Shown: piece by piece, positions 19,000 through 28,851 of the stretch
Position numbering within the stretch: position 1 is the stretch's first letter
Layout of the letters: each line of letters begins with the position of its first letter
Assembly (NCBI GenBank): GCA_947073645.1
Contig: CAMTMK010000005.1
Span: 31,977-95,976, forward strand
DNA from: an uncultured bacterium
Lineage (GTDB): Bacteria; Cyanobacteriota; Vampirovibrionia; Gastranaerophilales; Gastranaerophilaceae
DNA: 64,000 nt
Direction: 5' to 3'
The notes under the pieces: generated by a model
What the model saw: only the letters and a program-made list of their open reading frames with translations
The model's database searches: none
What the model was told of the DNA's origin: nothing
Program-made: the position numbers and the translations under genes

Positions 19000-20856
19000 A
19001 TGGTCGTTAAATCGATTAAGACTGATGCAAGAGCATCAGCTACAGGTGTGTCTTTTTATCAAAGGGCACAGCAAGAAGGTGCATATCTTCGACCTGAAAA
19101 AATATTGTTTATTGGAAATTATCAAACAGGAAAAAATATTGAAAAAAATGTTATTTATTCAGGTTCTGGGAATTCTGATGATGTAGGAACTATGATGGGG
19201 TTTGGTTCACCATTGCATAGAATGGCATTAAAAGCTTTTCCTTTGGATGGTAGCGGAGCAAATGTTGAAACATATTTCTTGCCTCTACCTGAAGCTTCAA
19301 GTGGTGTAAAACATAAGGTAAATATGTCTGTAGCGGGAACGGCTATATTAAATGCAACTTTATATTTAAGATATAAAGAGCAAGTTTTTGAAGCAGCAGC
19401 AGATTTGGCTTCTAAAGTAGCTACGATTGCACATAATAACCCTGCTCTGGATCCAAAGGGAACTAAATTAAATTCATTTAATTATGAGAAAATTCCTTTT
19501 ACATTAAAAAAGGGGGCAAAAGGTAGGGAAATTCTTGATACAATAAAAGAAACTCTTGATGAATATGTGGAAATCCCTTTTACTGTATCGGTAACGGATA
19601 CAGCTTCTGCAAAAGCTGCAAAACTTATTTCTTCAGCAGCTGTTGATTGTACAACATTATCGGCAGAAGATTATGTAGTTGCATATTCTGTTGACGGAGG
19701 TGAACGTAAAGAAATTAAAATTGGAGCTTTACCTGCAGAAACTGCTGATGATATTGTAAGTGTATTGGCTGCAAAATTAACTGATATTACTGTTTCTGCT
19801 ACGAATTCAAATGATGCAGTATCTAGATATATCTTAACATCTGCTGCAACTGGTACGGCTTCAAAAATTCAAATTTTAGAACCTTCTGAGGGTACAGATT
19901 TATTTGCTGTATTAAACTTATCGGGCATCGCAGTGGGCAGTGGAGTTCCTGCCTTAGTTTTTGAATCAAAAGTCAAAGGTGAAACTGCAAAGTTTGAAAT
20001 TGATATTGTTGATTCTGAATATAAAGCTGTATATCTTGATGATTATGGTGTTGAGTTTTTGACTTCAATTGAAGAAGAGGGCACTGGATTTGTTAAGATA
20101 GATGATTATCTTGAAGATATAGGACAGGAATTAGGTATTACAAGAGTTTGCTCTCAATTTAGTGATGATAATGCGCTTGATGCAATGAAAGAATACTTTA
20201 CAGGGTGGCGTGAACCTAAATTGGCTCAATATGTTGTTTGTTATACAGCTAAAGAATTCCCTGAAAATAAACTTAACAAAGGTACAGTAGATATTGATGC
20301 ACTTATTGCTTTTGGTAATAAACGTAGTGATGATAGTGTAAATATACAAATTTTTGGAGATTATGGCAAGTTAAGAAGTTTAAGTTGGGATTTGCGTGAT
20401 AAACTTTTAAAGGCTGGTATTCCAAATCTTGAACCATTGTCAGGCGGTGGTTACGAAATTGGTGATTTATGTACTTTTTTCCATAAAAAAAGTAATAAAA
20501 AAACACTTTATAACTATGACAGAGATATTTGTTGTATGGGTAATGTTGGTTATTATCTTTTGGCTTGTTTTAAAGAGGCTGGCTGGCAATCTGCAATTAT
20601 TGTTTCTAATGAAGATAAAACGACAAATCCGAGAGTAAAACGACCAATTGATTATGTAGATAAGCTTAATAGTTGTATAAGAGCATTAGGTGAAGCGGGT
20701 ATTCTTGCAAATGTTGAAAAATCGGTTGGATTTACTATTGCAGAAATCGATAATACAAATCCAGACAGAATTAATGCAAATACTGCCCCTGATTTATCGG
20801 GAGTCAGTAGGATTGTTGATATTAGTAATGCACTCGGGTTTAATTATGGAGGTTAA
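19000..20856 (+). CDS. contractile tail sheath protein (Mu gpL-like)
   Basis: 618 aa; C-terminal KRPIDYVDKLNSCIRALGEAGILANVEKSVGFTIAEIDNTNPDRINANTAPDLSGVSRIVDISNALGFNYGG. Confidence 0.92.
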   Translation: MVVKSIKTDARASATGVSFYQRAQQEGAYLRPEKILFIGNYQTGKNIEKNVIYSGSGNSDDVGTMMGFGSPLHRMALKAFPLDGSGANVETYFLPLPEASSGVKHKVNMSVAGTAILNATLYLRYKEQVFEAAADLASKVATIAHNNPALDPKGTKLNSFNYEKIPFTLKKGAKGREILDTIKETLDEYVEIPFTVSVTDTASAKAAKLISSAAVDCTTLSAEDYVVAYSVDGGERKEIKIGALPAETADDIVSVLAAKLTDITVSATNSNDAVSRYILTSAATGTASKIQILEPSEGTDLFAVLNLSGIAVGSGVPALVFESKVKGETAKFEIDIVDSEYKAVYLDDYGVEFLTSIEEEGTGFVKIDDYLEDIGQELGITRVCSQFSDDNALDAMKEYFTGWREPKLAQYVVCYTAKEFPENKLNKGTVDIDALIAFGNKRSDDSVNIQIFGDYGKLRSLSWDLRDKLLKAGIPNLEPLSGGGYEIGDLCTFFHKKSNKKTLYNYDRDICCMGNVGYYLLACFKEAGWQSAIIVSNEDKTTNPRVKRPIDYVDKLNSCIRALGEAGILANVEKSVGFTIAEIDNTNPDRINANTAPDLSGVSRIVDISNALGFNYGG

Positions 20857-20860
20857 ATAA

Positions 20861-21226
20861 ATGGCAGGATATTTGAAATCATTAACTATAGATGGACATA
20901 AGTTTGCTGTGCCTAGTGATTGTGAGGCAAAATTTCATATTGGCGGAGAACAAAATACTGGAAGTGTTACTTTTGGTGATGGTACTTCTCGTGCTACAAA
21001 GGGGATGGTTGCAGGCAAGATGGAAGGATTACAAGTGGATGGAGATATTGATATTTTAAAAAGTCTGCTAGGACGTGAAAATCTCCCAGTTAGAGCTGAA
21101 ACAGATGACCGTTCATACACTTGTGACGGTATGATTGTTGTAGAATCTTTAAATATTTCTGGTAAAACTCGTATTACTGAACCGTTTGATATTATTTCAA
21201 ATTCAGGTGGTTTAAAATGTGGTTAA
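20861..21226 (+). CDS. tail tube protein (Mu gpM-like)
   Basis: 121 aa after sheath; tube-like sequence. Confidence 0.9.
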   Translation: MAGYLKSLTIDGHKFAVPSDCEAKFHIGGEQNTGSVTFGDGTSRATKGMVAGKMEGLQVDGDIDILKSLLGRENLPVRAETDDRSYTCDGMIVVESLNISGKTRITEPFDIISNSGGLKCG

Positions 21227-21234
21227 GATAATTT

Positions 21235-21266
21235 AAGGAAGCGGTTTTATTTATGGCCGCTTCCTT
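21235..21266 (+). terminator. hairpin / attenuator between tube and chaperone genes
   Basis: AAGGAAGCGG-N12-CCGCTTCCTT perfect 10-bp stem; no T tract. Confidence 0.5.
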
Positions 21267-21302
21267 ATAACAAATTTTAAAATTAAGAGAGGAAGAATTT
21301 TT

Positions 21303-21722
21303 ATGAAACTTGAACAAATAATGGACAGAGATGAAGCTCAAAGATATATTGAAGAAATGGCTGATAGTCTTGAAATAAATATGATGGATTTTGGTGTTAG
21401 AAAAAAAACAGATGATGAAATGAAATCTGAAGGTTTATTTTTGGAAGCTGTAATGGCAGGATTGGTGTTTTATGATAATGAAAAAGCCTGCCTTGCTCAG
21501 AAATTAACTAAAGAAATTTCTGCAGGTGATTTTACTCGAGAGTATTTGCATTATAAAACAAAATTTAAAGTTAAGGATGCAAGAAAATTAAAAACAGGTG
21601 GACTTGAAGCTTCTATGGACATGATTGCTCAAGTTTGTGATGTGCCTAAGGCGATTATAAATGAAATGCATGGATTGAATTTAGAAATTGCAATGAGTAC
21701 ACTGGATTTTTTCTTGAAATAA
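21303..21722 (+). CDS. tail assembly chaperone (short form)
   Basis: position between tube and tape measure; ends near slippery heptamer. Confidence 0.8.
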   Translation: MKLEQIMDRDEAQRYIEEMADSLEINMMDFGVRKKTDDEMKSEGLFLEAVMAGLVFYDNEKACLAQKLTKEISAGDFTREYLHYKTKFKVKDARKLKTGGLEASMDMIAQVCDVPKAIINEMHGLNLEIAMSTLDFFLK

Positions 21723-21880
21723 TTCTGCCTGATGTCTGGCTTATGGCAGATTATCTGTGGATAGAAAAATATGACACTTATACTGGTGTTGGTGAAATGA
21801 CAGCACAGGAAGTTATTGATAATGCTCCTGTAGCTTATAAATGTGATAAAAAGAAAAATACAATACCGAAAGGATACTAA
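21303..21880 (+). CDS. tail assembly chaperone, -1 frameshift extended form (192 aa)
   Basis: T_TTT_TTC in register at 21707-21713; -1 frame open LEIILPDVWLMADYLWIEKYDTYTGVGEMTAQEVIDNAPVAYKCDKKKNTIPKGY* to 21880. Confidence 0.8.
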
Positions 21881-23700
21881 TGGCATTTTCAGTATTTACT
21901 AAATTTAAAGCAATAGATGGTGTTACACCTGCATTTCAGAGCATGATTGTTAAAGGTAATAGTTTTCAGGCACAGGCTGGGAGAATTCAAAATGCTTTTA
22001 GTAGAGCCTTTCGTGGAGTCGGTAATAGTTTTACTAATTTGAAAAATGGAATTAGTTCTGTTGTAGATAAGATTTTTACTGTTAAAAATGCAATTATGGC
22101 AGTTGTTGCAGGGCAAGTAATTACGAGAGTAGCTGCACTAGGAAAAGCTTTTGTTGATATGGCATCAGATTTAGTCGAAACCGAGGGGAAAGTTGAAGTT
22201 GTTTTTGGGTCTATGACTTCAAATGTATACAAATGGGCTGACTCTTCAATTAAAAGTATGGGGCTTGCTAGGCAAACTGCTCTTGATAGTGCTGCTCTTT
22301 TTGGTGATATGGGTACTGGTATGGGTTTATCTCAACAGCGAGCAGCTGAGATGGCTATGACATTGACCCAGTTAGGGGCGGATTTAGCTTCTTTTAAGAA
22401 TATTTCAGGTGATGGTGCGACTACTGCATTAAAAGCAATTTATACTGGAGAAACAGAATCTTTGAAAAAACTTGGCGTTGTCATGACACAAGCAAATTTG
22501 GAAGAATTTGCTCGTAGTGTCGGGTTGCGAAAAAAAATAAAAGATATGAAAGAAGCTGAGAAGGTTGAGTTACGTTATCTTTATGTAATGGATAGAACAA
22601 AAAATGCTCAAGGGGACTTTTTGCGTACTGGTGGCAATGCTGCAAACCAAATGAGAATGCATTCTGAAATGTTGAAGGAGATCCAAACGAACTGGGGGAT
22701 GATTATACTGCCAGAATACACTAAAGCTTTGACTTATGCTAATAAGCTTTTAGTAGATAATATGCCTGTAATTCAAAAAGCATTTGAAGATTTTTACAAT
22801 GTTCTTAAACGCTGTTTTAATGCAATTAGTAATATTTATCATTTATTGAAATCATTTTTTGATTTTATAGTTAAATATTCTGATAGTGTAATTGCAGCTT
22901 TAAGTGGAATTGCTACAGTTGCGTTAATAGCAAATTTTAATAATTTGACTTGGGCTGTTTTAGGGCTAGGGGTAAAACTTGGAAGTTTGGCAGCTTCAGT
23001 TTGGGCGAATGTGACTGCATTTGCATCTTTTACTGTAGCATTATTATCTAATCCAGTGACTTGGATTGTTGTTGGTATTGGTGCTTTAGTTGCAGGACTT
23101 GTACTCTTAGCCTTGAATTGGGATAAGGTAAAAGCAGCTGCGCTTGAGTTTGTTCAAAAAGCTAAAGGATGGATTGTTGATTTATGGCAAAAAATAGAGC
23201 CAATTTTTAATAAAATAAAAGAAGCTGTACAACTTGCTTTTAAATTTAGTGCTGTAGGTGCTGTTGTTAATATAACACGTAATATTAATGATAAACATAA
23301 AAATAATAAAGATGAAAAGATTCCTGGCTTTGCTAAAGGAACAGAATATTTTAAAGGTGGTCTTGCACTTGTTGGCGAACAGGGGCCAGAGCTTGTTCAA
23401 TTCCCTATTGGTACAAAGATATATAATAACAATAAAACAGTCAGCATGATTGAAAGAATGTCTCAGCCAAAATTTGATAAAGTTCTTGATTTAGAAAAAT
23501 ATAGAAAAATCAGAGATGAACGACAAACCGTTATTAAAGAAACCATTATAAAAGAAGATCAGACTGCTAAAGATGATAATATTATTTATCTTGAAGTTGA
23601 TTTAAAACTTCCTGAAGGCTGTGAGGCTAAGGTAGTTAATGCAAAATCTTCATCAGGTAAAGATTTTAAAGTTAAGTTAAAAGGAAAAACAAAACAGTGA
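21880..23700 (+). CDS. tail tape measure protein
   Basis: 606 aa with hydrophobic segments, C-terminal FAKGTEYFKGGLALVGEQGPELVQFPIGTKIYNN motif typical of tape measures. Confidence 0.95.
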   Translation: MAFSVFTKFKAIDGVTPAFQSMIVKGNSFQAQAGRIQNAFSRAFRGVGNSFTNLKNGISSVVDKIFTVKNAIMAVVAGQVITRVAALGKAFVDMASDLVETEGKVEVVFGSMTSNVYKWADSSIKSMGLARQTALDSAALFGDMGTGMGLSQQRAAEMAMTLTQLGADLASFKNISGDGATTALKAIYTGETESLKKLGVVMTQANLEEFARSVGLRKKIKDMKEAEKVELRYLYVMDRTKNAQGDFLRTGGNAANQMRMHSEMLKEIQTNWGMIILPEYTKALTYANKLLVDNMPVIQKAFEDFYNVLKRCFNAISNIYHLLKSFFDFIVKYSDSVIAALSGIATVALIANFNNLTWAVLGLGVKLGSLAASVWANVTAFASFTVALLSNPVTWIVVGIGALVAGLVLLALNWDKVKAAALEFVQKAKGWIVDLWQKIEPIFNKIKEAVQLAFKFSAVGAVVNITRNINDKHKNNKDEKIPGFAKGTEYFKGGLALVGEQGPELVQFPIGTKIYNNNKTVSMIERMSQPKFDKVLDLEKYRKIRDERQTVIKETIIKEDQTAKDDNIIYLEVDLKLPEGCEAKVVNAKSSSGKDFKVKLKGKTKQ

Positions 23701-24977
23701 TGAATTATGCCAGCAGACAGAAGCAAATTATATGGACATCACCATCAGGGAAAATTTTTAAGCTTTTAACAGACGGGAAAATAAAATTTTCACGCAAGCG
23801 TAAAGGTGAGGTTAAAAATAATCCTACACGAAGTTATGGGAAAAATAACAGCAAAACGTCGTATAAAACAGTGAACATGTCTGATGATACTTTTCAAGAT
23901 ATGGGTGTGAGCGGGCGTGATTTTAGTTTGAAAATATATTTTCTCGGCGACAATCATGATATTGAAGCGGAAAATTTTGATGCTGCATATTGTGAACGTG
24001 GTCTTGGGAAATTGCAGTTACCTTATGGAAATATTATGACTGTTCAGGCGCTTGATATTGATTATGATATTGATACTGTTGAAAAGTCATCTATGACTGT
24101 TGTTAATATATCATTTCATGAATGTGGAAAGACGATTTATCCAACGGCACAATCATCTAATATGTCAGTTGCGAAAAAGAGTATTAATCAAGCGTTAGAA
24201 ACTGTTTCTCAAAATTTTGGTGATACCGTTGAAAAACTTGCAGATAAAGAAACTTTTGCAGCAAAGTGGAGTGCAAATTTAGATAAATTGATGGCTAAGT
24301 TTGAGGATATACAAAATTCGGATTTTATAGGGATTTTAAATGATATAAAATCACAAAATATATTACATAATCCTTACGTAATGTCTACCCAACTTGGTAT
24401 ATTGCTAAAAAAAGGTGTTTTGGCTTATTATTCAACTTATGATATGCTTGATAATATCGAAGATTTGTTGTTTTCTTTTTTACCATCTTCGAAGTATTCA
24501 TCTTCTTCAAGTTCATCTTTGAAGGCTGAATATACTGCTGATGATATATTTGCAAAGCAGACTATTGTAGCTGTAAGTGATGCTTTAATTGAAGCTGATT
24601 TTGAGTTGAGAAAAGATGCTGTAAGTGCAGTTGAAGATATACAGGATATAAATGATATTTATATAGAAAAATCACAGGAAATTGAACGGATTATTAATGA
24701 AAATATTGAAAATACGGTTATCAGTGAAGTTGATACAAATGAAATAATAAATAGTGTTATATCTTCTGTTATTAGTAAGATTGATGATTTGAAAATTGAA
24801 AAAACTATATATTTAAAAGATGTTTCAAATCCTTTAATGCTAGCTTTTCAATATTATCCAGATTTGTTCAAAAAGAATCCCGATAATGCTATTGCTTATT
24901 TAAACAAGACAAATGATTTTAGTGGTGATGATTTTTTGTATCTTGATAAAGGACGTAAGGTTGTAATCTATGTATAA
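23697..24977 (+). CDS. DNA circularization protein N-terminus family (Mu gpN/gp43-like)
   Basis: Mu-like tail synteny, sequence pattern. Confidence 0.8.
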   Translation: MMNYASRQKQIIWTSPSGKIFKLLTDGKIKFSRKRKGEVKNNPTRSYGKNNSKTSYKTVNMSDDTFQDMGVSGRDFSLKIYFLGDNHDIEAENFDAAYCERGLGKLQLPYGNIMTVQALDIDYDIDTVEKSSMTVVNISFHECGKTIYPTAQSSNMSVAKKSINQALETVSQNFGDTVEKLADKETFAAKWSANLDKLMAKFEDIQNSDFIGILNDIKSQNILHNPYVMSTQLGILLKKGVLAYYSTYDMLDNIEDLLFSFLPSSKYSSSSSSSLKAEYTADDIFAKQTIVAVSDALIEADFELRKDAVSAVEDIQDINDIYIEKSQEIERIINENIENTVISEVDTNEIINSVISSVISKIDDLKIEKTIYLKDVSNPLMLAFQYYPDLFKKNPDNAIAYLNKTNDFSGDDFLYLDKGRKVVIYV

Positions 24978-26106
24978 AAAAATATATAAAGGTAATATGG
25001 ATTATGATAATATCGCACGCAAACTGTATGGTAGTCCAGATAAAGCTGGTGATCTTGCTAAGATTAATAATAATACTGACGGATACATTATTGTGCCAGA
25101 TAGTGAAACACTTCAAGCAGAAGGTGATGGAGTTCGCTGTAATATTGATGGAGTTGTATATAACAGATTTTATAAATCTTTGCTTTTAAACTCTCTTGGT
25201 GCAATTAAGGGTGTTATATTTGAGTTTGACTCAAACCCAGAAGAGTTTTTGTTTAAACGAGGTCAAAAAGTTTCTGTTTATAATGATGATGATTTATTTT
25301 TAAATGGTTATATCTCAGATATTCAATCTGATGATACGCCGAATGGCTGTAAAACACTTTTATTTATCATGTCTTCTGCAGGGATTTTAATTGATACTGT
25401 TGTGCCAGAACCTTTAAATTTTTCTTATTTAAATATAAAATCAATAATTCAAACTATATGCGATTATTTTGGGTTAAATGTCGAATTTGAAAATAGTTCA
25501 AAACTAGAATATATTTCTCAAACTTCAATTGGGAATAGTTATAGTGCTATGGAAGATGAGAGTTGTTGGCAGTTTATAACAAGAATCGCAGGTTCACGCG
25601 GTTTAATAGTTGATGATGATGGAATAAAGTTGCATGTTGGTACTATTCAAGACAAAGATGTAAAGATATCTTTTCTTGAAGGTGAAACTATAGGCGTTAC
25701 TGGGTGGAAGTCTATATTTTCAACAGAAAATCTTGCTAGATATTATGTTGCTATGACTCAATATCCTGAACCTGATTGCGTAGTAGTTGAAACTCCTTAT
25801 AATTTGCCAATCACAAAGCGTATTTCTGATGATGATGCTTTTTCGGGAAGTTTAACAGATTTTGCAAATTGGAAGGCGTGCAGATATATAGGTGAAGCTT
25901 TTAAGATTGAGCTTGAAGTTAATGACTTTTTTAATCTTAAAAAAGGTGATTTTGTATATATAAAATCACCCTCCTGTTATATTTTTGAAGAAACAAAGAT
26001 GATAGTTGAAGATTTTGAACAGGATAGCCTTGAAGGTAATAAGATTACATTAACGTTACCTTGTGCATATACGGGTGTTATTCCAAAGGAGTTGCCATTA
26101 TGCTAA
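24970..26106 (+). CDS. baseplate hub protein (Mu gpP/gp44-like)
   Basis: synteny and late-control-D-like pattern. Confidence 0.85.
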   Translation: MYKKIYKGNMDYDNIARKLYGSPDKAGDLAKINNNTDGYIIVPDSETLQAEGDGVRCNIDGVVYNRFYKSLLLNSLGAIKGVIFEFDSNPEEFLFKRGQKVSVYNDDDLFLNGYISDIQSDDTPNGCKTLLFIMSSAGILIDTVVPEPLNFSYLNIKSIIQTICDYFGLNVEFENSSKLEYISQTSIGNSYSAMEDESCWQFITRIAGSRGLIVDDDGIKLHVGTIQDKDVKISFLEGETIGVTGWKSIFSTENLARYYVAMTQYPEPDCVVVETPYNLPITKRISDDDAFSGSLTDFANWKACRYIGEAFKIELEVNDFFNLKKGDFVYIKSPSCYIFEETKMIVEDFEQDSLEGNKITLTLPCAYTGVIPKELPLC

Positions 26107-26561
26107 AATTTGCAAAAATAATTGACGAGTCTGTTTTAGGGTTTATTCGAAAGTTTAAAGTTAAGCTGTATGGTTTAAATGATACATATATGGAACAATT
26201 TGGAAGTGGTGGCGAAGATTATACACCACCTTCTGATGCAAGGGCTTTAGCTGCAGCAATCGGAAATAACCCACGTGATGGGGTAGTTTTTTTGTACCAG
26301 GATAAAATTGAGAAAAAATCTCTAGCAGGAGAAAAACGTATTTATTCAACTGATGCAACGGGTTCGAAAATTGTCGCTGAAATTTATTTAAAAAATAATG
26401 GAAAGCTTTTGATTTCTACTAAAGGTGATATTGATATAATTTCGGACGGTCAAATTAATTTTGGAAAAGAAGGGAAGCCTATAGCACGTATTGGTGATAC
26501 TGTTGAAGTTGACGGTAAAATTGGTAAAATTACATCAGGGGGAATAAATACAAGTGTCTGA
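26100..26561 (+). CDS. baseplate spike/assembly protein (Mu gp45/gpV-like)
   Basis: ATG at 26100; GDTVEVDGKIGKITSGGINTSV spike-like C-terminus. Confidence 0.8.
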   Translation: MLKFAKIIDESVLGFIRKFKVKLYGLNDTYMEQFGSGGEDYTPPSDARALAAAIGNNPRDGVVFLYQDKIEKKSLAGEKRIYSTDATGSKIVAEIYLKNNGKLLISTKGDIDIISDGQINFGKEGKPIARIGDTVEVDGKIGKITSGGINTSV

Positions 26562-26982
26562 TTTTTTGATGATTGAAAATGGTGATGGTGGCGAAATTGA
26601 AGTTTCGAGTATTGGAGATATTGTTCTTGATGGGACACTTTATTCTTCAATATATTTAACTCTCTTTGGTGGAGAGTCTTTTTATAGGCAGTTTGATATT
26701 GAGGCAATAGATAATGAAAGTATTGAGCTCGAATTAAATAAACCTTCAACTTCTAATAATATGAAAAATCTTGCAAATATGATTAATTTTAAGCTAAACT
26801 GGCTTGTTAATTTAGGGTTAGCACAGAGTGTTAATACCGAAGTTTTTACAGAAGGTGAAGTGTTGTTGAAGATTAATATCACAATCAGTCAACCTGATGG
26901 GAATTCTGAGAGATATGGGATTATTTGGGATAAAGAAAAGTCTGAATTGAAACATTTTGGAGAAATTTATGGCAGGGTTTAA
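26554..26982 (+). CDS. baseplate protein (Mu gp46-like)
   Basis: 142 aa, synteny. Confidence 0.8.
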   Translation: MSDFLMIENGDGGEIEVSSIGDIVLDGTLYSSIYLTLFGGESFYRQFDIEAIDNESIELELNKPSTSNNMKNLANMINFKLNWLVNLGLAQSVNTEVFTEGEVLLKINITISQPDGNSERYGIIWDKEKSELKHFGEIYGRV

Positions 26983-28189
26983 GAAAAAAACTATAAAAGA
27001 GATACAAGCTGATATTATTAATGAATATTCTGTACGATTAAGAAAAGAAACAAATAAAGATACACCTTTGCTGCCTATTGCTGTAATGCGTTCACTTGCG
27101 TGGGCAGTTGCAGGTATTGCTTATCTGATGGGTGATTATTTGACTTGGGTTTATATGCAAATTCTTCCACAATATTGTGGTTTACCGATTTTAAAATTAT
27201 GGGGATCTTTATTAGGACTTGAATATAAAACAGGTACAAGTACTGTATTGCAAATTGAAATAAAAAATACAAAAGCGTTGATTTCAGCAGGTACTTTATG
27301 GAAAAGTTTAAAAAATGGAGTTGTATATAAATCCTTGGCTTCCGTTAATCCTATTGAGGGAATTGCTATTGTGTCTGTTCAGGCTTTAACTTCAGGAACT
27401 GTGGGAAATTTAACACCTGGCGAAATTTTAGATATTACAAATCCTTTTGATGGTGTACCTGATAAAGCAATTGTTAAATCTGTTCTTGTAATTGGTAGTA
27501 ATGATGAGGATGTAGAAGATTATAGAAAAAGAGTTTTAATTCGTTTTAGGCAAAAACCTCAAGGTGGTAGTTTTGTAGATTATTTTCTTTGGGCTACAGA
27601 AGTTTTAGGGATTGTTGATGCTCTACCCTATGTTTTGAATTCAGGTACTAATGTTATATATCTTGTTGCAGAGGGAAGTGGGAAAAATAGGACACCGAGC
27701 GGAAATGTTACTCCAAATCCTTTTCCAGAATGGGAAAATGGTAATATGAAAGAAATATCGGGTTCGGGTCAATTTTATCAGGTTGCAAAGTCTATTAATG
27801 GTACTGATGATATGAAAAATTCAAGACGTCCTGCGGGTGTAGTTGTTGAATTGCGTAAATGTAATTATACACCTTATAGGGTTGTGATTAGTGAGTTGAC
27901 ACCTTGTACAAATGATATGATTATAAGAATTAAAAACGCAATTATATCTTATTTGGATGTAAAAAGACCTCATATATTAGCACTTGGATATTCACAACAA
28001 AATGCAAAAATTAATTCTGGTAAGATTAGCGCAGCTGTGCAAAATACAATTGATTTTGATGGTGCAACATTTAGTTCCTTTGCTTTAAAAAACAGTGAAA
28101 ACAAAATTATTAATGAAGATATTCTTGGTATAGGTTGCTTGGCTTTTCTTGAAAAATTAACTATTAATGGGTCAGATGTGGTATTATGA
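26969..28189 (+). CDS. baseplate J protein (Mu gp47-like)
   Basis: 410-aa track ORF, GDYLTWVYMQILPQYCG..., synteny. Confidence 0.92.
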   Translation: MAGFKKKTIKEIQADIINEYSVRLRKETNKDTPLLPIAVMRSLAWAVAGIAYLMGDYLTWVYMQILPQYCGLPILKLWGSLLGLEYKTGTSTVLQIEIKNTKALISAGTLWKSLKNGVVYKSLASVNPIEGIAIVSVQALTSGTVGNLTPGEILDITNPFDGVPDKAIVKSVLVIGSNDEDVEDYRKRVLIRFRQKPQGGSFVDYFLWATEVLGIVDALPYVLNSGTNVIYLVAEGSGKNRTPSGNVTPNPFPEWENGNMKEISGSGQFYQVAKSINGTDDMKNSRRPAGVVVELRKCNYTPYRVVISELTPCTNDMIIRIKNAIISYLDVKRPHILALGYSQQNAKINSGKISAAVQNTIDFDGATFSSFALKNSENKIINEDILGIGCLAFLEKLTINGSDVVL

Positions 28190-28842
28190 TATTTAAAACT
28201 TTTAAGATTTTATTAGGGAACGGACGTGCTTGGCGCTTAGTAAATCCAAATATAAGGGCAATTGTTTTTGCTTTAATTAAGCCGTTTAAAGATTTAAGAC
28301 TCGCTGGACGTCGTATTGTTTATGCTCCATTTCTTACGCAAAATCATTATGCATCGGAAGAAGAACAGCTTATTGATGTCGAAAATTACGAAAACTTGTT
28401 TGGTATTGAGCCTGTATCTAATATTTTAAAAGAACGTCAATATAATACAGAAGCTCAATGGGCTTTAAGGGGTGCACAGGGGTTTGGATATATTGAAAAA
28501 GTCTTGGAACGTGCTGGGATAAAGGTAAAAGTAATTGAAAATATTCCTATGAAAGATTTATCGCATATTGGGGCTTTTGAATATGGGTTTACTCAGTATG
28601 GGCAGAATGTCAATGATGTAAAAGTTCAATATGGAGCTTCAGGTTACAGACTTATTGCTAACGGTAATCTTTATTATGGTGATAAGTATAATGATCCTGC
28701 TGTAATTACTCGTTGGGATAAAGTTATTTTGGTTGAAGTTATTAATCCTATAACTTATGGACAGTATAAAACTTTTGTTGATTTACTGCTTCGAACTAAG
28801 CCAATGGAAATTGTTTGTTTGTGTAAGTTGATTTTATATTAG
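28186..28842 (+). CDS. tail protein (Mu gp48/YmfQ-like)
   Basis: synteny; YGASGYRLIANGNLYYGDKYNDP pattern. Confidence 0.8.
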   Translation: MIFKTFKILLGNGRAWRLVNPNIRAIVFALIKPFKDLRLAGRRIVYAPFLTQNHYASEEEQLIDVENYENLFGIEPVSNILKERQYNTEAQWALRGAQGFGYIEKVLERAGIKVKVIENIPMKDLSHIGAFEYGFTQYGQNVNDVKVQYGASGYRLIANGNLYYGDKYNDPAVITRWDKVILVEVINPITYGQYKTFVDLLLRTKPMEIVCLCKLILY

Positions 28843-28851
28843 TGAGGGAAA

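Noticed and set aside
20131-20506. Minus-strand ORFs inside the sheath gene
   Set aside because: Antisense to a confident CDS, no supporting signals.
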